A stretch of 64,000 nucleotides of DNA from Citrobacter amalonaticus (GCF_001559075.2 NZ_CP014015.2:2542001-2606000); one strand, 5' to 3'. Shown: positions 8,916 through 19,716, counted from the first letter of the stretch. Program-made: numbers and translations. Notes: generated by a model not told the origin, from the letters alone.

Positions 8916-10157
8916 TTAACTGACCGCCTTCGGGAAACGGGTTTCTTTCCAGTGGGCAAGCGCCGCAATCCGGCGTCGGGTTAACTCCTCGCGAATCTCA
9001 ATACCTTTAAATCCGCCCTCGACAACGTCTTTGGTGGGCACCGACTGCGCGACTTCCCACGCTTCGCGCAGTAAACGTCCCTGCGGATAATCCGCGGCTT
9101 CAAACCCCGTCCGTCCGCGTACGTCAGCTTCGCTGGTGAGCGCAATCTGCTCCACGCGCTGCGGTTTGCGCCAGGCATCGATCGAATCAAACAGTTTCAC
9201 GATGGTTTTAGGTTGCAGTATCGGGAAGGTATGGATGAGATCGTGAAACTCCGCCACCAGTTTGGCTAAGTCACGAATGTCATTCGGTACGCGCAGGCGC
9301 TGGCACAATTGCTCAACCAGTCTGACGCCCGCCGGGCCGTGCCCGTGATGACGCGGCCAGAGCTCCGGCGGCGTCAGGCCTTTGCCGAGATCGTGGCACA
9401 ACGTGGCAAAACGCACGTCAACTTCTGGACTGAGCAGCGCCGCCATCGACAGCGTCATCAGGGTGTGAATCCCGGTATCGATTTCCGGATGCCACTTCGC
9501 CGGCGCCGGGACGCCAAACAGCGCATCGACCTCCGGGAACAACACGCGTAGCGCGCCGCAGTCGCGTAAGACCTGGAAATAGACCTGCGGGTTACGCGTG
9601 GTTAACGCGTTCTCGGTCTCTTTCCACACGCGCTCTGCCGTCAGGTGTTCCAGTTCACCGGCGTGCGTCATTTCGCGCATCAGCGCCATGGTTTCGTCAG
9701 CAATGCGGAAGCTCAGATGTGCATAGCGAGCGGCAAAGCGCGCCACGCGCAGTACGCGCAGCGGATCTTCATTAAAGGCCGGCGAAACATGGCGCAGCAG
9801 GCGTTGATCCAGATCGCGGCGACCGTGATAGGGATCGACGATCTCACCGTCATCATCCTGCGCGAGGGCGTTAATGGTCAGGTCACGGCGCTGGAGATCG
9901 TCTTCCAGCGTGACGTCCGGCGCAGCATAACAGGTGAATCCGGTATACCCCGAGCCGGATTTACGCTCGGTACGCGCCAGGGCGTACTCTTCGTGGGTTT
10001 GCGGATGGAGAAAAACAGGAAAATCGCGACCTACCTGCTGGTAGCCCGCGTTGAGCATTTGTTGCGGTGTAGCGCCAACCACCACCCAATCTTTATCTTT
10101 AACCGGTAGCCCTAACAGCGTATCCCGAACCGCACCACCGACCAGATAAATCTTCAC
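8916..10157 (-). CDS. cca: Multifunctional CCA-adding enzyme (tRNA nucleotidyltransferase) Cca
   Basis: Adds or repairs the 3' CCA of tRNAs; the enterobacterial form also has a C-terminal HD phosphohydrolase domain. 413 residues. N-terminal class II nucleotidyltransferase signature [10 protein letters not shown] followed by KDKDW, giving the metal-binding Asp21 and Asp23. The [10 protein letters not shown] motif follows. The HD domain is marked by TLCHDLGKG near residue 255. Convergent with uppP; no operon partner. Confidence 0.96.
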   Translation of the reverse strand: MKIYLVGGAVRDTLLGLPVKDKDWVVVGATPQQMLNAGYQQVGRDFPVFLHPQTHEEYALARTERKSGSGYTGFTCYAAPDVTLEDDLQRRDLTINALAQDDDGEIVDPYHGRRDLDQRLLRHVSPAFNEDPLRVLRVARFAARYAHLSFRIADETMALMREMTHAGELEHLTAERVWKETENALTTRNPQVYFQVLRDCGALRVLFPEVDALFGVPAPAKWHPEIDTGIHTLMTLSMAALLSPEVDVRFATLCHDLGKGLTPPELWPRHHGHGPAGVRLVEQLCQRLRVPNDIRDLAKLVAEFHDLIHTFPILQPKTIVKLFDSIDAWRKPQRVEQIALTSEADVRGRTGFEAADYPQGRLLREAWEVAQSVPTKDVVEGGFKGIEIREELTRRRIAALAHWKETRFPKAVS

Positions 10158-10222
10158 GCCACACCACCTCTCCAGGGAAATACAATCCCTTAATCATATG
10201 ACAGTGTGGCGGAGAAGGCGAT

Positions 10223-10843
10223 TTAGTTCATCCAGCGGTCTTTGCGTTTCCGGCTTGGGATCATGTGCGGCAGGATCAAACCGAGAAGCAGGCCGAGTCC
10301 CAGCACGCCGCCGCCATACATAAACCACTGCATGATGATGGTGCGTTGCTTATCATCAAGCTGCAAATTTGCGGCGCTGACCTTCTTCTGCGCCACAATC
10401 AGCTCGTTCTTCAGCTTTTGATTCTCTTCTTTCAGCCCGTTGATCACGCTGTCGCTCTGCGACACTTTCTGCTGCATGTCAGCCGTGCGTTGATTCCAGG
10501 TGGTGTCGATATTGTTGAGCTTATCGGTCAGCGTTTTGACCTGATTTTCCAGATCCGGCACGCGGGTGCGCAGGCTGGGCGTGCTGTTCAGCTCTTTCAT
10601 CGGGATCCAGGCCGTCCGCCCGGTACTGTCTTTAACCTGCGCGTAGTTCGTGTTGGCGTCAGTTTGTAACAGCGTGACTTCTTCGCCCGCGTTGACCGTG
10701 CCAACAAGGCGATAATTATCCCCCGGACCACTGCGGACCCAGGTGTTCAGTTCATCAGAGACATAGCGCTTTTCTTCGGCGTGTGACACGGCAGTAGCGC
10801 TAAGTGCGAGTAACATAAATCCAATCAGGCGTAATTTTGGCAT
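10223..10843 (-). CDS. ygiM: SH3-domain membrane protein YgiM
   Basis: 206-residue envelope protein of unknown biochemical function. Signal peptide with cleavage near SHA-EEK (residue 22). Bacterial SH3 domain about residues 25-88 (TWVRSGPGDNYRLVGTVNAG), a coiled-coil region about 95-165, and a C-terminal membrane helix (GGGVLGLGLLLGLILP) followed by a basic tail. Probably anchored in the inner membrane with the SH3 and coiled-coil parts in the periplasm. The divergent neighbour ygiF is a triphosphatase gene; the pairing is conserved in E. coli. Confidence 0.93.
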   Translation of the reverse strand: MPKLRLIGFMLLALSATAVSHAEEKRYVSDELNTWVRSGPGDNYRLVGTVNAGEEVTLLQTDANTNYAQVKDSTGRTAWIPMKELNSTPSLRTRVPDLENQVKTLTDKLNNIDTTWNQRTADMQQKVSQSDSVINGLKEENQKLKNELIVAQKKVSAANLQLDDKQRTIIMQWFMYGGGVLGLGLLLGLILPHMIPSRKRKDRWMN

Positions 10844-11084
10844 CAGGCTGTCGTTATTGTCATAGAAAGTGGAACGATAGTAGTGGTATCAGTGTCTCTA
10901 CGCAAAGCATTCGACATCAATCGGAATCATCTGTGTCCGGTTTACCGCTACTTCAAAACTTTTACGCCCGTCAAATTGCTCGTTGCATGGCAATTTGGCG
11001 CAAAATACTATCTACTGACAAAAAAGATCACCGTAAGTTCGTCGTGATTCTCTCTTATGTGACATAACCGGTAAGTACAAGGCC

Positions 11085-12374
11085 ATGGCTCAGGAAATTG
11101 AATTAAAATTTATCGTTAATCACGACGCCGTGAACGCGCTGCGTGACCATCTGAATACGCTCGGAGGCGAGCATCATGCGCCCAGCCCGTTGTTGAATAT
11201 TTACTACGAGACCGAGGATAAGTGGTTGCGTGGTCACGACATGGGACTGCGTATTCGTGGGGAGAAAGGTCGCTATGAGATGACCATGAAAATTGCCGGG
11301 CGAGTGACCGGCGGTTTACACCAGCGACCAGAATACAATGTCCCCCTGAACGAGCCCACGCTGGATTTAACACAATTTCCGCCGGAGGTGTGGCCAAACG
11401 GTGAGCTGCCTGCCGATCTTATCTCCCGCGTGCAGCCACTGTTCAGCACCGATTTTGAACGTGAAAAATGGCTGCTGACGGTGGATGGCAGCCAGATTGA
11501 GATCGCCCTCGATTTAGGCGAAGTGAAAGCGGGTGAACTGGCGGAGCCGATTTGCGAGCTGGAGCTTGAACTGCTGAGCGGCGACACCCGGGCGGTCCTG
11601 AAGCTGGCAAATCAGTTGGTGAACCAGGCGGGGCTGCGCCAGGGCAGCCTGAGTAAAGCGGCGCGTGGATATCATCTGGCGCAGGGGAATCCTCCACGCG
11701 AGATCAAACCGACAGCGGTGCTGAAAGCTCCCGCGAAAGCTACCGTGGAACACGGGCTGGAAGCTGCTCTGGAGCTGGCGCTGGCACAATGGCAGTACCA
11801 TGAAGAACTCTGGGTTCGCGGCAACAAGGCAGCAAAGGCGGATGTGCTGGCCGCGATGGGCCTGGTGCGTCACACCCTGATGTTGTTTGGCGGTATTGTT
11901 CCGCGTAAAGCGAGCGCTCACTTACGCGATCTGTTAACCCAGTCGGAAGCAACCATTGGTTCCGCGGTTTCTGCGGAGACAGCGGTTTACACCACTCAAA
12001 CGGCAATGGCAAAACTGGCGTTGACCGAGTGGCTGGTGACCAAAGCCTGGCAGCCGTTTCTGGACGCAAAAGCGCAGGCCAAAATGGCGGATTCTTTCAA
12101 GCGCTTTGCTGACATCCATCTTTCGCGTACCGCCGCTGAGCTGAAAAGCGTTTTTGGACAACCGTTGGGCGATCAGTTGCCGCGTTTACGCCGCGATATC
12201 GACACCGTTTTGCTGCTGGCAGGGTATTACGATGCGGCGGTGGTTCAGGCCTGGCTGGAGAACTGGCAAGGGCTGTATCACGCTATCGCCAACGGCCAAC
12301 ATATTGAAATTGAACATTTCCGTAATGAGGCGAATAACCAGGAACCGTTCTGGTTGCACAGCGGAAAACGATAA
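11085..12374 (+). CDS. ygiF: Inorganic triphosphatase YgiF (CYTH-CHAD)
   Basis: Cytosolic enzyme that hydrolyses inorganic tripolyphosphate. 429 residues. N-terminal CYTH domain (about 1-200) starts with the diagnostic EIELKF motif, followed by basic and acidic strand residues of the tunnel (LRIRGEKGRYEMTMK). The C-terminal half is a helical CHAD domain, thought to bind polyphosphate. Clear ribosome site is weak, but the ATG is followed directly by the motif. Upstream of glnE, from which it is separated by a REP cluster. Confidence 0.95.
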   Translation: MAQEIELKFIVNHDAVNALRDHLNTLGGEHHAPSPLLNIYYETEDKWLRGHDMGLRIRGEKGRYEMTMKIAGRVTGGLHQRPEYNVPLNEPTLDLTQFPPEVWPNGELPADLISRVQPLFSTDFEREKWLLTVDGSQIEIALDLGEVKAGELAEPICELELELLSGDTRAVLKLANQLVNQAGLRQGSLSKAARGYHLAQGNPPREIKPTAVLKAPAKATVEHGLEAALELALAQWQYHEELWVRGNKAAKADVLAAMGLVRHTLMLFGGIVPRKASAHLRDLLTQSEATIGSAVSAETAVYTTQTAMAKLALTEWLVTKAWQPFLDAKAQAKMADSFKRFADIHLSRTAAELKSVFGQPLGDQLPRLRRDIDTVLLLAGYYDAAVVQAWLENWQGLYHAIANGQHIEIEHFRNEANNQEPFWLHSGKR

Positions 12375-12380
12375 CTGGAG

Positions 12381-12465
12381 TGCCTGATGGCGCTGTGCTT
12401 ATCAGGCCTACGGATCGACATGTTTTGTAGGCCGGAATAAGGCGGAGTACCGCCATCCGGCAACG
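12381..12465. repeat. BIME between ygiF and glnE
   Basis: Two palindromic REP-type units: TGCCTGATGGCGC...TATCAGGCCTACGG at 12381-12413 and TAGGCCGGAATAAGG...CCGCCATCCGGCA at 12427-12463. They lie in a 105-base same-strand gap between ygiF and glnE, so they may protect the ygiF 3' end or uncouple the two genes. Confidence 0.85.
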
Positions 12466-12482
12466 TTATAAGGAACCTTTTG

Positions 12483-15308
12483 ATGAAGCCGCTTTCGTCA
12501 CCGTTACAGCAGTACTGGCAAGTCATAGCAGAGCAGTTACCTGAATCCGTATCTGGCGTACAAGCGAAGTCAGTACTTACATTCAGTGATTTTGTGCAGG
12601 ATAGCATCATCGCTCATCCTCACTGGCTGACGGAACTGGAAAGCGCGCCGCCGCAGGCCGATGAATGGCAACAGTACGGCGAATGGTTACAGGCGGCGCT
12701 GGCAACGGTGAACGATGAAGCGGCGCTGATGCATGAACTGCGTCTGTTTCGCCGCCGCGTGATGGTGCGCATTGCCTGGGCGCAGGCGCTGTCGCTGGTG
12801 GACGATACCGACATTCTGCAACAGTTAAGCCATCTGGCCGAAACGCTGATCGTCAGCGCGCGCGACTGGCTGTACGACGCCTGCTGTCGTGAATGGGGAA
12901 CGCCGTGCAGTCAGGAAGGTATCCCACAACCGCTACTGATTTTAGGCATGGGCAAACTGGGCGGCGGCGAGCTGAATTTTTCCTCGGATATCGATCTGAT
13001 CTTTGCCTGGCCTGAGCACGGCTCTACTCAGGGGGGACGCCGCGAACTCGACAACGCGCAGTTTTTTACTCGCATGGGACAGCGGCTGATCAAGGTTCTG
13101 GATCAGCCTACCCAGGATGGCTTTGTCTATCGGGTGGACATGCGGCTGCGTCCGTTTGGCGACAGCGGCCCGCTGGTGCTGAGTTTTGCGGCGCTGGAAG
13201 ATTATTACCAGGAGCAAGGGCGCGACTGGGAGCGCTACGCCATGGTCAAGGCGCGGATCATGGGCGACACCGACGGTCGTTATGTCGATGAACTGCGCGC
13301 CATGCTGCGCCCGTTCGTTTTCCGTCGTTACATCGACTTCAGCGTGATCCAGTCGCTGCGCAATATGAAGGGGATGATTGCGCGTGAAGTTCGTCGCCGG
13401 GGGCTGAAAGATAACATCAAGCTCGGCGCGGGCGGCATTCGCGAAATCGAATTTATTGTGCAGGTATTTCAGTTGATTCGCGGCGGGCGTGAGCCGTCGC
13501 TGCAATCTCGTTCTCTGCTGCCGACGTTAAGCGCGATCGCCGCACTGCATTTGCTGCCGGAAAACGATGCCGAACAGTTGCGACAGGCCTACCTCTTCCT
13601 GCGCCGTCTGGAAAACCTGCTGCAAAGCATTAATGATGAACAAACCCAGACGTTGCCGGGCGATGAACTTAACCGGGCGCGGTTGGCCTGGGGAATGAAT
13701 GCGGATAGCTGGTCGCAACTGACGGAAACGCTTGAGGGGCACATGGCGAACGTCCGGCGCGTGTTTAACGAGCTGATCGGCGATGACGAAACCGACACGC
13801 AGGAAGATGCGCTCTCGGAACAGTGGCGCGAGCTGTGGCAGGACGCCTTGCAGGAAGATGACACGCCGCCGGTGCTGTCGCATCTCGCGGATGACGATCG
13901 CCTGCGCGTGCTGGCGTTGATTGCCGATTTCCGTAAAGAGCTGGATAAGCGCACGATAGGCCCGCGTGGGCGCCAGGTGCTCGACCATCTGATGCCGCAC
14001 CTGCTGAGTGATGTCTGCACGCGGCAGGACGCTTCTCTCCCGCTGTCGCGCATTACGCCGCTGCTGGTGGGGATTGTCACCCGCACCACCTATCTGGAGC
14101 TGTTGAGTGAATTCCCCGGCGCACTGAAGCATCTGATTTCGCTTTGCGCGGCGTCGCCGATGGTCGCCAGTCAGCTGGCGCGCTATCCGCTGCTGCTTGA
14201 TGAACTGCTCGATCCGAATACGCTCTATCAGCCGACAGCGACCGACGCGTATCGTGATGAGTTGCGCCAGTATCTGCTGCGCGTCCCGGAAGACGATGAA
14301 GAACAACAGCTGGAAGCCCTGCGACAGTTCAAACAAACGCAACTGCTGCGCATTGCCGCCGCGGATATCGCCGGTACGTTGCCAGTGATGAAAGTCAGTG
14401 ACCACCTGACCTGGCTGGCGGAGGCGATGATTGATGCCGTTGTGCAACAGGCGTGGCTGCAAATGGTGGCGCGCTACGGCCAGCCGACGCATCTTGCCGA
14501 GCGGGAAGGGCGCGGTTTTGCGGTGGTGGGCTACGGCAAGCTGGGCGGTTGGGAATTGGGCTACAGCTCCGATCTCGATTTGATCTTCCTCCATGACTGC
14601 CCCGTTGACGTGATGACCGACGGCGAGCGGGAAATTGACGGGCGGCAGTTCTACCTGCGACTGGCGCAGCGCATTATGCATCTGTTCAGTACCCGTACCT
14701 CTTCAGGCATTCTGTATGAAGTGGATGCACGGTTGCGTCCGTCAGGGGCGGCGGGGATGCTGGTGACCTCCACTGAGTCCTTTGCGGATTATCAGAAAAA
14801 TGAGGCCTGGACGTGGGAGCATCAGGCGCTGGTGCGCGCACGAGTGGTTTACGGCGACCCGCAACTGACCTCGCAGTTTGATACGGTACGCCGCGATATT
14901 ATGACGCTGCCTCGCGATGGCAAAACGTTGCAGAACGAGGTGCGTGAAATGCGCGAAAAAATGCGCGCGCATCTGGGCAATAAACATCGCGATCGCTTTG
15001 ATATTAAAGCCGATGAAGGCGGTATTACGGATATCGAGTTTATCACGCAATATCTGGTGCTACGGTATGCCCATGACAAACCCAAACTGACCCGCTGGTC
15101 GGATAATGTGCGCATTCTGGAACTGTTAGCGCAAAACGACATTATGGACGAGCAGGAGGCGATGGCATTGACCCATGCCTATACCACGCTGCGCGATGAG
15201 CTGCATCACCTGGCGTTACAGGAACAGCCGGGCCATGTGGCGCAAACGTGTTTTGAGGCGGAACGTACGCTGGTGCGGGCGAGCTGGCAGAAGTGGCTGG
15301 TTGCCTGA
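12483..15308 (+). CDS. glnE: Glutamine synthetase adenylyltransferase/adenylyl-removing enzyme GlnE
   Basis: Bifunctional regulator that adenylylates glutamine synthetase (C-terminal half) and removes the AMP phosphorolytically (N-terminal half) in response to PII. 941 residues from ATG 12483, preceded by AAGGA. Both nucleotidyltransferase cores are visible: [15 protein letters not shown] in the N-terminal unit and [15 protein letters not shown] in the C-terminal unit, each with its metal-binding DxD. Length fits the family. hldE follows 50 bases downstream, as in E. coli. Confidence 0.97.
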   Translation: MKPLSSPLQQYWQVIAEQLPESVSGVQAKSVLTFSDFVQDSIIAHPHWLTELESAPPQADEWQQYGEWLQAALATVNDEAALMHELRLFRRRVMVRIAWAQALSLVDDTDILQQLSHLAETLIVSARDWLYDACCREWGTPCSQEGIPQPLLILGMGKLGGGELNFSSDIDLIFAWPEHGSTQGGRRELDNAQFFTRMGQRLIKVLDQPTQDGFVYRVDMRLRPFGDSGPLVLSFAALEDYYQEQGRDWERYAMVKARIMGDTDGRYVDELRAMLRPFVFRRYIDFSVIQSLRNMKGMIAREVRRRGLKDNIKLGAGGIREIEFIVQVFQLIRGGREPSLQSRSLLPTLSAIAALHLLPENDAEQLRQAYLFLRRLENLLQSINDEQTQTLPGDELNRARLAWGMNADSWSQLTETLEGHMANVRRVFNELIGDDETDTQEDALSEQWRELWQDALQEDDTPPVLSHLADDDRLRVLALIADFRKELDKRTIGPRGRQVLDHLMPHLLSDVCTRQDASLPLSRITPLLVGIVTRTTYLELLSEFPGALKHLISLCAASPMVASQLARYPLLLDELLDPNTLYQPTATDAYRDELRQYLLRVPEDDEEQQLEALRQFKQTQLLRIAAADIAGTLPVMKVSDHLTWLAEAMIDAVVQQAWLQMVARYGQPTHLAEREGRGFAVVGYGKLGGWELGYSSDLDLIFLHDCPVDVMTDGEREIDGRQFYLRLAQRIMHLFSTRTSSGILYEVDARLRPSGAAGMLVTSTESFADYQKNEAWTWEHQALVRARVVYGDPQLTSQFDTVRRDIMTLPRDGKTLQNEVREMREKMRAHLGNKHRDRFDIKADEGGITDIEFITQYLVLRYAHDKPKLTRWSDNVRILELLAQNDIMDEQEAMALTHAYTTLRDELHHLALQEQPGHVAQTCFEAERTLVRASWQKWLVA

Positions 15309-15358
15309 TGAAGTGTGCTATTATCGCGCGCAAATTTTGAATCTCTCAGGAGACAGGA

Positions 15359-16792
15359 ATGAAAGTAACGCTGCCAGAGTTTGAACGTGCAGGAGTCTTG
15401 GTTGTCGGTGATGTGATGCTGGATCGCTACTGGTACGGGCCCACCAGCCGTATTTCACCTGAAGCGCCGGTACCGGTGGTGAAAGTCGATACCATCGAAG
15501 AACGTCCAGGCGGTGCGGCGAACGTGGCGATGAATATTGCCTCTCTGGGAGCAAATTCGCGCCTGGTCGGACTGACCGGTATCGACGATGCCGCGCGCGC
15601 GCTCAGTAAAACGCTGGCGGACGTGAACGTGAAATGCGACTTCGTTTCTGTCCCGACCCATCCTACTATCACCAAACTGCGCGTGCTTTCACGCAACCAG
15701 CAACTGATTCGTCTCGACTTCGAAGAAGGCTTTGAAGGCGTGGATCCGCAGCCGCTGCATGAGCGTATCAACCAGGCGCTGAGCTCGATTGGGGCGCTGG
15801 TGCTGTCTGACTATGCGAAAGGCGCGCTGGCCAGCGTTCAGCAGATGATCGCGCTGGCGCGTAAAGCCGGAGTGCCGGTGCTGATCGACCCGAAAGGGAC
15901 TGATTTTGCCCGCTATCGCGGCGCGACGCTGCTGACGCCGAACCTCTCTGAGTTCGAAGCAGTGGCAGGAAAATGCAAAAGCGAAGAAGAGATTGTTGAA
16001 CGCGGCATGAAGCTGATCGCCGATTTTGAGCTTTCCGCGCTGCTGGTCACCCGCTCCGAGCAGGGGATGACGCTGCTGCAACCGGGCAAAGCTCCGCTGC
16101 ATATGCCGACGCAGGCGCAGGAAGTGTATGACGTAACCGGTGCGGGCGACACGGTCATTGGTGTGCTGGCGGCGACGCTGGCAGCCGGTAATTCGCTGGA
16201 AGAAGCCTGCTTCTTTGCCAATGCGGCGGCGGGCGTGGTGGTCGGTAAGCTGGGGACCTCCACTGTGTCGCCTATCGAACTGGAAAACGCGGTACGCGGT
16301 CGTGCAGAAACTGGCTTTGGCGTGATGACCGAAGACGAGCTGAAGCAGGCCGTTGCCAGCGCCCGTAAGCGTGGTGAGAAAGTCGTCATGACCAACGGGG
16401 TGTTTGATATACTGCACGCCGGTCACGTCTCCTATCTCGCAAACGCCCGTAAGCTGGGCGATCGCTTAATTGTCGCGGTCAACAGCGATGCCTCGACGAA
16501 ACGCCTGAAAGGGGAAACGCGCCCGGTGAATCCGCTCGAACAGCGGATGATCGTGTTGGGTGCGCTGGAATCCGTTGACTGGGTGGTCTCTTTTGAAGAG
16601 GACACGCCGCAGCGCCTGATTGCAGGCGTATTGCCGGATCTGCTGGTGAAAGGCGGTGACTATAAACCGGAAGAGATTGCCGGTAGTGAAGAGGTATGGG
16701 CCAACGGCGGCGAAGTGCTGGTGCTCAACTTTGAAGATGGGTGCTCCACCACCAATATCATCAAGAAAATCCAGAAAGACAGCGATAAATAA
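15359..16792 (+). CDS. hldE: Bifunctional heptose kinase/adenylyltransferase HldE
   Basis: Makes ADP-heptose for the LPS inner core: the N-terminal ribokinase-like domain (about 1-318) phosphorylates heptose 7-phosphate at O-1, and the C-terminal nucleotidyltransferase (about 344-477) adds AMP. The kinase signature [11 protein letters not shown] and the adenylyltransferase motif [12 protein letters not shown] (HxGH) are intact. 477 residues, the E. coli length. A good AGGAGA ribosome site precedes ATG 15359. It sits 50 bases downstream of glnE. Confidence 0.97.
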   Translation: MKVTLPEFERAGVLVVGDVMLDRYWYGPTSRISPEAPVPVVKVDTIEERPGGAANVAMNIASLGANSRLVGLTGIDDAARALSKTLADVNVKCDFVSVPTHPTITKLRVLSRNQQLIRLDFEEGFEGVDPQPLHERINQALSSIGALVLSDYAKGALASVQQMIALARKAGVPVLIDPKGTDFARYRGATLLTPNLSEFEAVAGKCKSEEEIVERGMKLIADFELSALLVTRSEQGMTLLQPGKAPLHMPTQAQEVYDVTGAGDTVIGVLAATLAAGNSLEEACFFANAAAGVVVGKLGTSTVSPIELENAVRGRAETGFGVMTEDELKQAVASARKRGEKVVMTNGVFDILHAGHVSYLANARKLGDRLIVAVNSDASTKRLKGETRPVNPLEQRMIVLGALESVDWVVSFEEDTPQRLIAGVLPDLLVKGGDYKPEEIAGSEEVWANGGEVLVLNFEDGCSTTNIIKKIQKDSDK

Positions 16793-16800
16793 CCGCTGGC

Positions 16801-16827
16801 GGTGATGCCTGGAAATCGGGCATCACC
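16801..16827 (+). terminator. Hairpin downstream of hldE
   Basis: Perfect 9-base stem GGTGATGCC/GGCATCACC with a 9-base loop, 8 bases beyond the hldE stop. No real T-run follows, so it may be a weak terminator or a 3' stabilising hairpin. Confidence 0.55.
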
Positions 16828-16962
16828 CGTATTCCCAAAGTGTGAACTCAGGCAACTGATTTGCGCACAATATGTACAAACCTGCTACGCCTCCCGGTAA
16901 ATACTGGTATCAGAAAAAAGCATATGACCTTAACAGAGATTCACCGACTGGAGGATATGCTA

Positions 16963-17163
16963 ATGAACAACAGTGTTTATTCGATGAACAATTTCGATTT
17001 CCTGGCGCGGAGTTTTGCCAGAATGCAGGCTGAAGGTCGCCCTGTTGATATCCAGGCTGTTACCGGCAATATGGATGAGGAGCACCGCAGCTGGTTTTGC
17101 AAACGCTACGCGCACTACTGCCAGCAGGCAACGAACGCCAGAAAGTTAGAAGTGGAACATTGA
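16963..17163 (+). CDS. glgS: Surface composition regulator GlgS (ScoR)
   Basis: Small cytosolic protein of 66 residues, first linked to glycogen accumulation and later shown in E. coli to repress motility and surface structures. The sequence [14 protein letters not shown]...DEEHRSWFC is characteristic. The start is placed at ATG 16963 because GGAGG at 16950-16954 lies 8 bases before it; ATG 16957 in the same frame is only 2 bases from the GGAGG. The resulting length equals the E. coli protein. Confidence 0.93.
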   Translation: MNNSVYSMNNFDFLARSFARMQAEGRPVDIQAVTGNMDEEHRSWFCKRYAHYCQQATNARKLEVEH

Positions 17164-17168
17164 TGTGT

Positions 17169-17198
17169 CAACGGGCCTTGCGGCCCGTTGCTGTTTTT
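17169..17198 (+). terminator. Terminator of glgS
   Basis: Perfect 9-base stem CAACGGGCC/GGCCCGTTG with loop TTGC, followed by CTG and five T. It overlaps the stop codon of the convergent ubiK gene. Confidence 0.9.
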
Positions 17199-17493
17199 AC
17201 GCTTGCGGTTCTACTGGCGGGATGGCGGGCGCAGGTTTGACTTCTTCAGTGGCCTGACGCGCTTCCAGCTCGCTCAAACGTTGCTCCAGCAGCGCCAGCT
17301 TTTCACGGGTGCGCAGCAGCACCTGGGTCTGAACATCAAACTCTTCGCGGCTCACCAGATCGAGACGCGTCAGCTGAGATTGCAGCGTTTGACGGATTTT
17401 CTTCTCGACATCTTCCCCGAACTCCCGGATCCCTTTCGGCATCGACTCGTGAACCTGGCGAGCGATCTGCTCAATTTTTTTCGGGTCAATCAT
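17197..17493 (-). CDS. ubiK: Ubiquinone biosynthesis accessory factor UbiK (YqiC)
   Basis: Small coiled-coil protein (98 residues) that helps aerobic ubiquinone synthesis, probably by linking UbiJ and the lipid intermediates. Start chosen at ATG 17493, giving [19 protein letters not shown] as in E. coli; the frame is open further upstream but lacks similarity. An amphipathic N-terminal helix is followed by a leucine-rich coiled coil (about 52-80) and a Pro/Ala-rich acidic tail that differs from the E. coli tail as recalled. Confidence 0.93.
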   Translation of the reverse strand: MIDPKKIEQIARQVHESMPKGIREFGEDVEKKIRQTLQSQLTRLDLVSREEFDVQTQVLLRTREKLALLEQRLSELEARQATEEVKPAPAIPPVEPQA

Positions 17494-17627
17494 AGTGGTT
17501 TCCCTGAACTGGTAAGTGTTAACGCCCATTGTAGTGCGATCTGCGTAAGGCATAAACCAGAATTGTGTGATGTTAATGCGGGTAAAGGCGTTGATGAAGG
17601 TAATCAATAGCGTTATAGTTAATCCGC

Positions 17628-17776
17628 TTATTCTCAGGGCGGGGCGAAATTCCCCACCGGCGGTAAATCAACTCAGGTTGAAAGCCCGCGAGCGCTTTGG
17701 GTGCAAACCCAAAGGTCAGCAGATCCGGTGTAATTCCGGGGCCGACGGTTAGAGTCCGGATGGGAGAGAGTAACGA
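17628..17776 (+). ncRNA. FMN riboswitch (RFN element; SroG leader RNA) of ribB
   Basis: Conserved FMN-aptamer blocks are present in order: CTCAGGGCGGGG and CCCCACCGGCGG near the 5' side, AGCCCGCGAGCGC, CAGATCCGGT, and the closing GGGAGAGAGTAACG at 17762-17775. It lies in the ribB leader. Downstream, a GTCGGGCATGGACCCG hairpin and a T-rich run (17806-17812) form the likely expression platform, where FMN binding would stop ribB expression. The E. coli equivalent is known as SroG. Confidence 0.96.
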
Positions 17777-17812
17777 TCCAGTCGGGCATGGACCCGCTCA
17801 CGTTATTTTTTT
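17777..17812 (+). terminator. Riboswitch expression platform (attenuator) before ribB
   Basis: CGGG/CCCG hairpin at about 17783-17797 followed by CTCACGTTA and seven T. Position after the FMN aptamer and about 70 bases before the ribB start fits a conditional terminator or sequestering helix. Confidence 0.65.
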
Positions 17813-17880
17813 GCCGCTTGTCGGTACTCCTAAGACTGCCCTGATTCTGGTAACCATAATTTTAGTGAGGTTTTTTTACC

Positions 17881-18534
17881 ATGAATCAGACGCTACTTTC
17901 CTCTTTTGGTACGCCTTTTGAACGTGTCGAACACGCTCTGTCTGCGCTGCGCGAAGGCCGCGGTGTGATGGTGCTGGACGACGAAGATCGTGAAAACGAA
18001 GGCGATATGATTTTCCCGGCAGAAACTATGACCGTTGAGCAGATGGCGCTGACCATCCGTCACGGTAGCGGTATTGTGTGCCTGTGCATCACCGAAGATC
18101 GTCGTAAACAACTCGATCTGCCGATGATGGTGGAAAATAACACCAGCGCTTATGGCACCGGTTTTACCGTGACCATTGAAGCGGCGACAGGTGTCACGAC
18201 CGGCGTTTCCGCTGCCGATCGCGTGACCACCGTTCGTGCGGCGATCGCCGATGGCGCAAAACCTTCCGATCTGAACCGTCCGGGACACGTTTTCCCGCTG
18301 CGCGCTCAGCCAGGCGGCGTATTGACCCGCGGTGGCCACACCGAAGCGACCATCGATCTGGTGACGCTGGCGGGCTTCAAACCGGCAGGTGTCCTGTGTG
18401 AACTGACCAATGATGATGGCAGCATGGCGCGTGCGCCGGAGTGCATCGACTTTGCAGGCAAACACAATATGGCTGTAGTGACGATCGAAGACCTGGTGGC
18501 TTACCGTCAGGCGCACGAACGTAAAGCCAGCTAA
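17881..18534 (+). CDS. ribB: 3,4-dihydroxy-2-butanone 4-phosphate synthase RibB
   Basis: Cytosolic enzyme that converts ribulose 5-phosphate to 3,4-dihydroxy-2-butanone 4-phosphate and formate for riboflavin synthesis. 217 residues, monofunctional (no GTP cyclohydrolase II part). The acidic metal and substrate loop [12 protein letters not shown] (about residues 33-44) and the HTEATIDLV motif are intact. Ribosome site GTGAGG precedes the ATG. Controlled by the FMN riboswitch directly upstream. Confidence 0.97.
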   Translation: MNQTLLSSFGTPFERVEHALSALREGRGVMVLDDEDRENEGDMIFPAETMTVEQMALTIRHGSGIVCLCITEDRRKQLDLPMMVENNTSAYGTGFTVTIEAATGVTTGVSAADRVTTVRAAIADGAKPSDLNRPGHVFPLRAQPGGVLTRGGHTEATIDLVTLAGFKPAGVLCELTNDDGSMARAPECIDFAGKHNMAVVTIEDLVAYRQAHERKAS

Positions 18535-18541
18535 TCCTGCC

Positions 18542-18576
18542 TTGCCGGATAGTGGTGCGAGCACCTTATCCGGCAA
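18542..18576. repeat. Single REP unit after ribB
   Basis: Perfect outer palindrome TTGCCGGATA...TATCCGGCAA with inner GGTGCGAGCACC. Lies 8 bases past the ribB stop and may serve as its 3' end. Confidence 0.85.
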
Positions 18577-18692
18577 ATTTCGCTTTTTCAAACATCCTGT
18601 CGGTTAATAAACATCCAATCTTTTTCTCTATGATCGAAATCATCTTTTCGATTTCATACTGTGCCAGTATATAATCCTACCTACTTATAGGT

Positions 18693-18736
18693 ATGTTAAA
18701 TTTTAACGCTAAATATCTGTTAATGTTAAATTTTAA
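18693..18736. repeat. Tandem 14-base direct repeat before a small membrane-protein gene
   Basis: ATGTTAAATTTTAA occurs exactly at 18693-18706 and again at 18723-18736, 30 bases apart (about three helical turns). It is directly preceded by ACCTACTTATAGGT, which is nearly palindromic. Position just before the ATG at 18747 suggests a regulatory site or a small duplication. Confidence 0.6.
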
Positions 18737-18746
18737 GGGTAAAAGG

Positions 18747-18923
18747 ATGTTTATTGCCTGGTACTGGATTGTTTTAATTGTTCTGATGGTCGTGGGGTAT
18801 ATTTGCCATATGAAACGTTATTGTAAGGCGTTTCGGCAGGATCGTGATGCGCTACTGGAAATTCGCAATAAATTACTTCGTCGTGATGATGAAGAACGCG
18901 TCATGACTAAAGAGCAGGAATAA
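18747..18923 (+). CDS. Small single-span membrane protein, function unknown
   Basis: 58-residue protein from ATG 18747, chosen because AAGGG at 18735-18739 is 7 bases upstream and the hydrophobic segment then starts at the N-terminus. Residues 3-20 form one membrane helix (WYWIVLIVLMVVGYI). The rest is a charged, probably helical, cytosolic tail ending in MTKEQE. An earlier ATG at 18693 in the same frame would add 18 residues encoded by the direct repeat, which is less likely. I do not recognise the family. It lies between ribB and zupT. Confidence 0.6.
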   Translation: MFIAWYWIVLIVLMVVGYICHMKRYCKAFRQDRDALLEIRNKLLRRDDEERVMTKEQE

Positions 18924-18942
18924 CCGCTTCCTGCCCTCTCTG

Positions 18943-19716
18943 TTACCCGATCCCCATCGCCTGTAGTATGACCAGACTCAGCCCCATCACCGACATTCCG
19001 CACAGAACGCCATAGCTGGGGTTGTTATTGGGATCGATCTCTTTTGCCAGCGGCATCAGCTCATCCACTGACAACGCCACCATAATGCCGGCGACAGCGG
19101 CCATAATCGCGGCCATGACGACAGGTGACACCAGGCTGCCAAGAATCAGCCACGCCAGCACGCCACCCAATATTTCCGCCATCCCGGAAATGCCCGCCCA
19201 GAAAATCGCGGTACGTTTAGAACCGGTGGCCGCATAGACCGGCCCGGCGACCGCCAGACCTTCCGGAATATTATGCAGGGCAACTGCCAGCGCGATGCCG
19301 AATCCCAGCTCCAGGTTACTGCTGGCGGTGACGTAGGTGGCAATCCCTTCCGGGAAGTTGTGCAGACTGATCCCCAGCGTGAGCAGGATGGCGGTACGTT
19401 TAATCGAGCCGGGAATCGGCTGCGTTCTTTTTTGCACCAGATCCTGCGGATGGGCGTGCGGAAGCAGACGATCCAGACCAAAGTAACCCAGCAAGCCGAT
19501 GATAAACATGCCGTAGCCCAGAACTGGCGGCATTCCCTTCGTACCCAGCGCGGCGGGCAGCATCTCCATTAAGGAGATCAGCAGCATGATCCCGGCGGCA
19601 AACCCGAGCGAAAACGCCAGCAGGCGATTGGAGGGCTTTTGCCCCAGTACGCCAAGAAACGCGCCAATAAACGTGGCGGCGCCCGCCAGTAAGGTCAGAA
19701 TTAAAGGTACTGACAT
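18943..19716 (-). CDS. zupT: Zinc transporter ZupT (ZIP family)
   Basis: Inner-membrane importer of zinc and other divalent metals. 257 residues from ATG 19716 with GGAGT 8 bases upstream; an ATG 33 bases further up would add 11 residues absent from E. coli ZupT. The two ZIP-family metal-binding motifs LHNFPEG and LHNIPEG are intact in helices IV and V. About eight membrane segments. Divergent from ygiD, itself a zinc-dependent enzyme. Confidence 0.95.
   Translation of the reverse strand: MSVPLILTLLAGAATFIGAFLGVLGQKPSNRLLAFSLGFAAGIMLLISLMEMLPAALGTKGMPPVLGYGMFIIGLLGYFGLDRLLPHAHPQDLVQKRTQPIPGSIKRTAILLTLGISLHNFPEGIATYVTASSNLELGFGIALAVALHNIPEGLAVAGPVYAATGSKRTAIFWAGISGMAEILGGVLAWLILGSLVSPVVMAAIMAAVAGIMVALSVDELMPLAKEIDPNNNPSYGVLCGMSVMGLSLVILQAMGIG

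Noticed and set aside
13527..14681. 384-codon open frame antisense to glnE
   Set aside because: Same type of shadow: complete overlap with the conserved glnE coding sequence and low-complexity Arg/Gln-rich translation.
16861..16962. Longer N-terminus for glgS
   Set aside because: The frame is open, but the GGAGG spacing and the E. coli length both favour the start at 16963.
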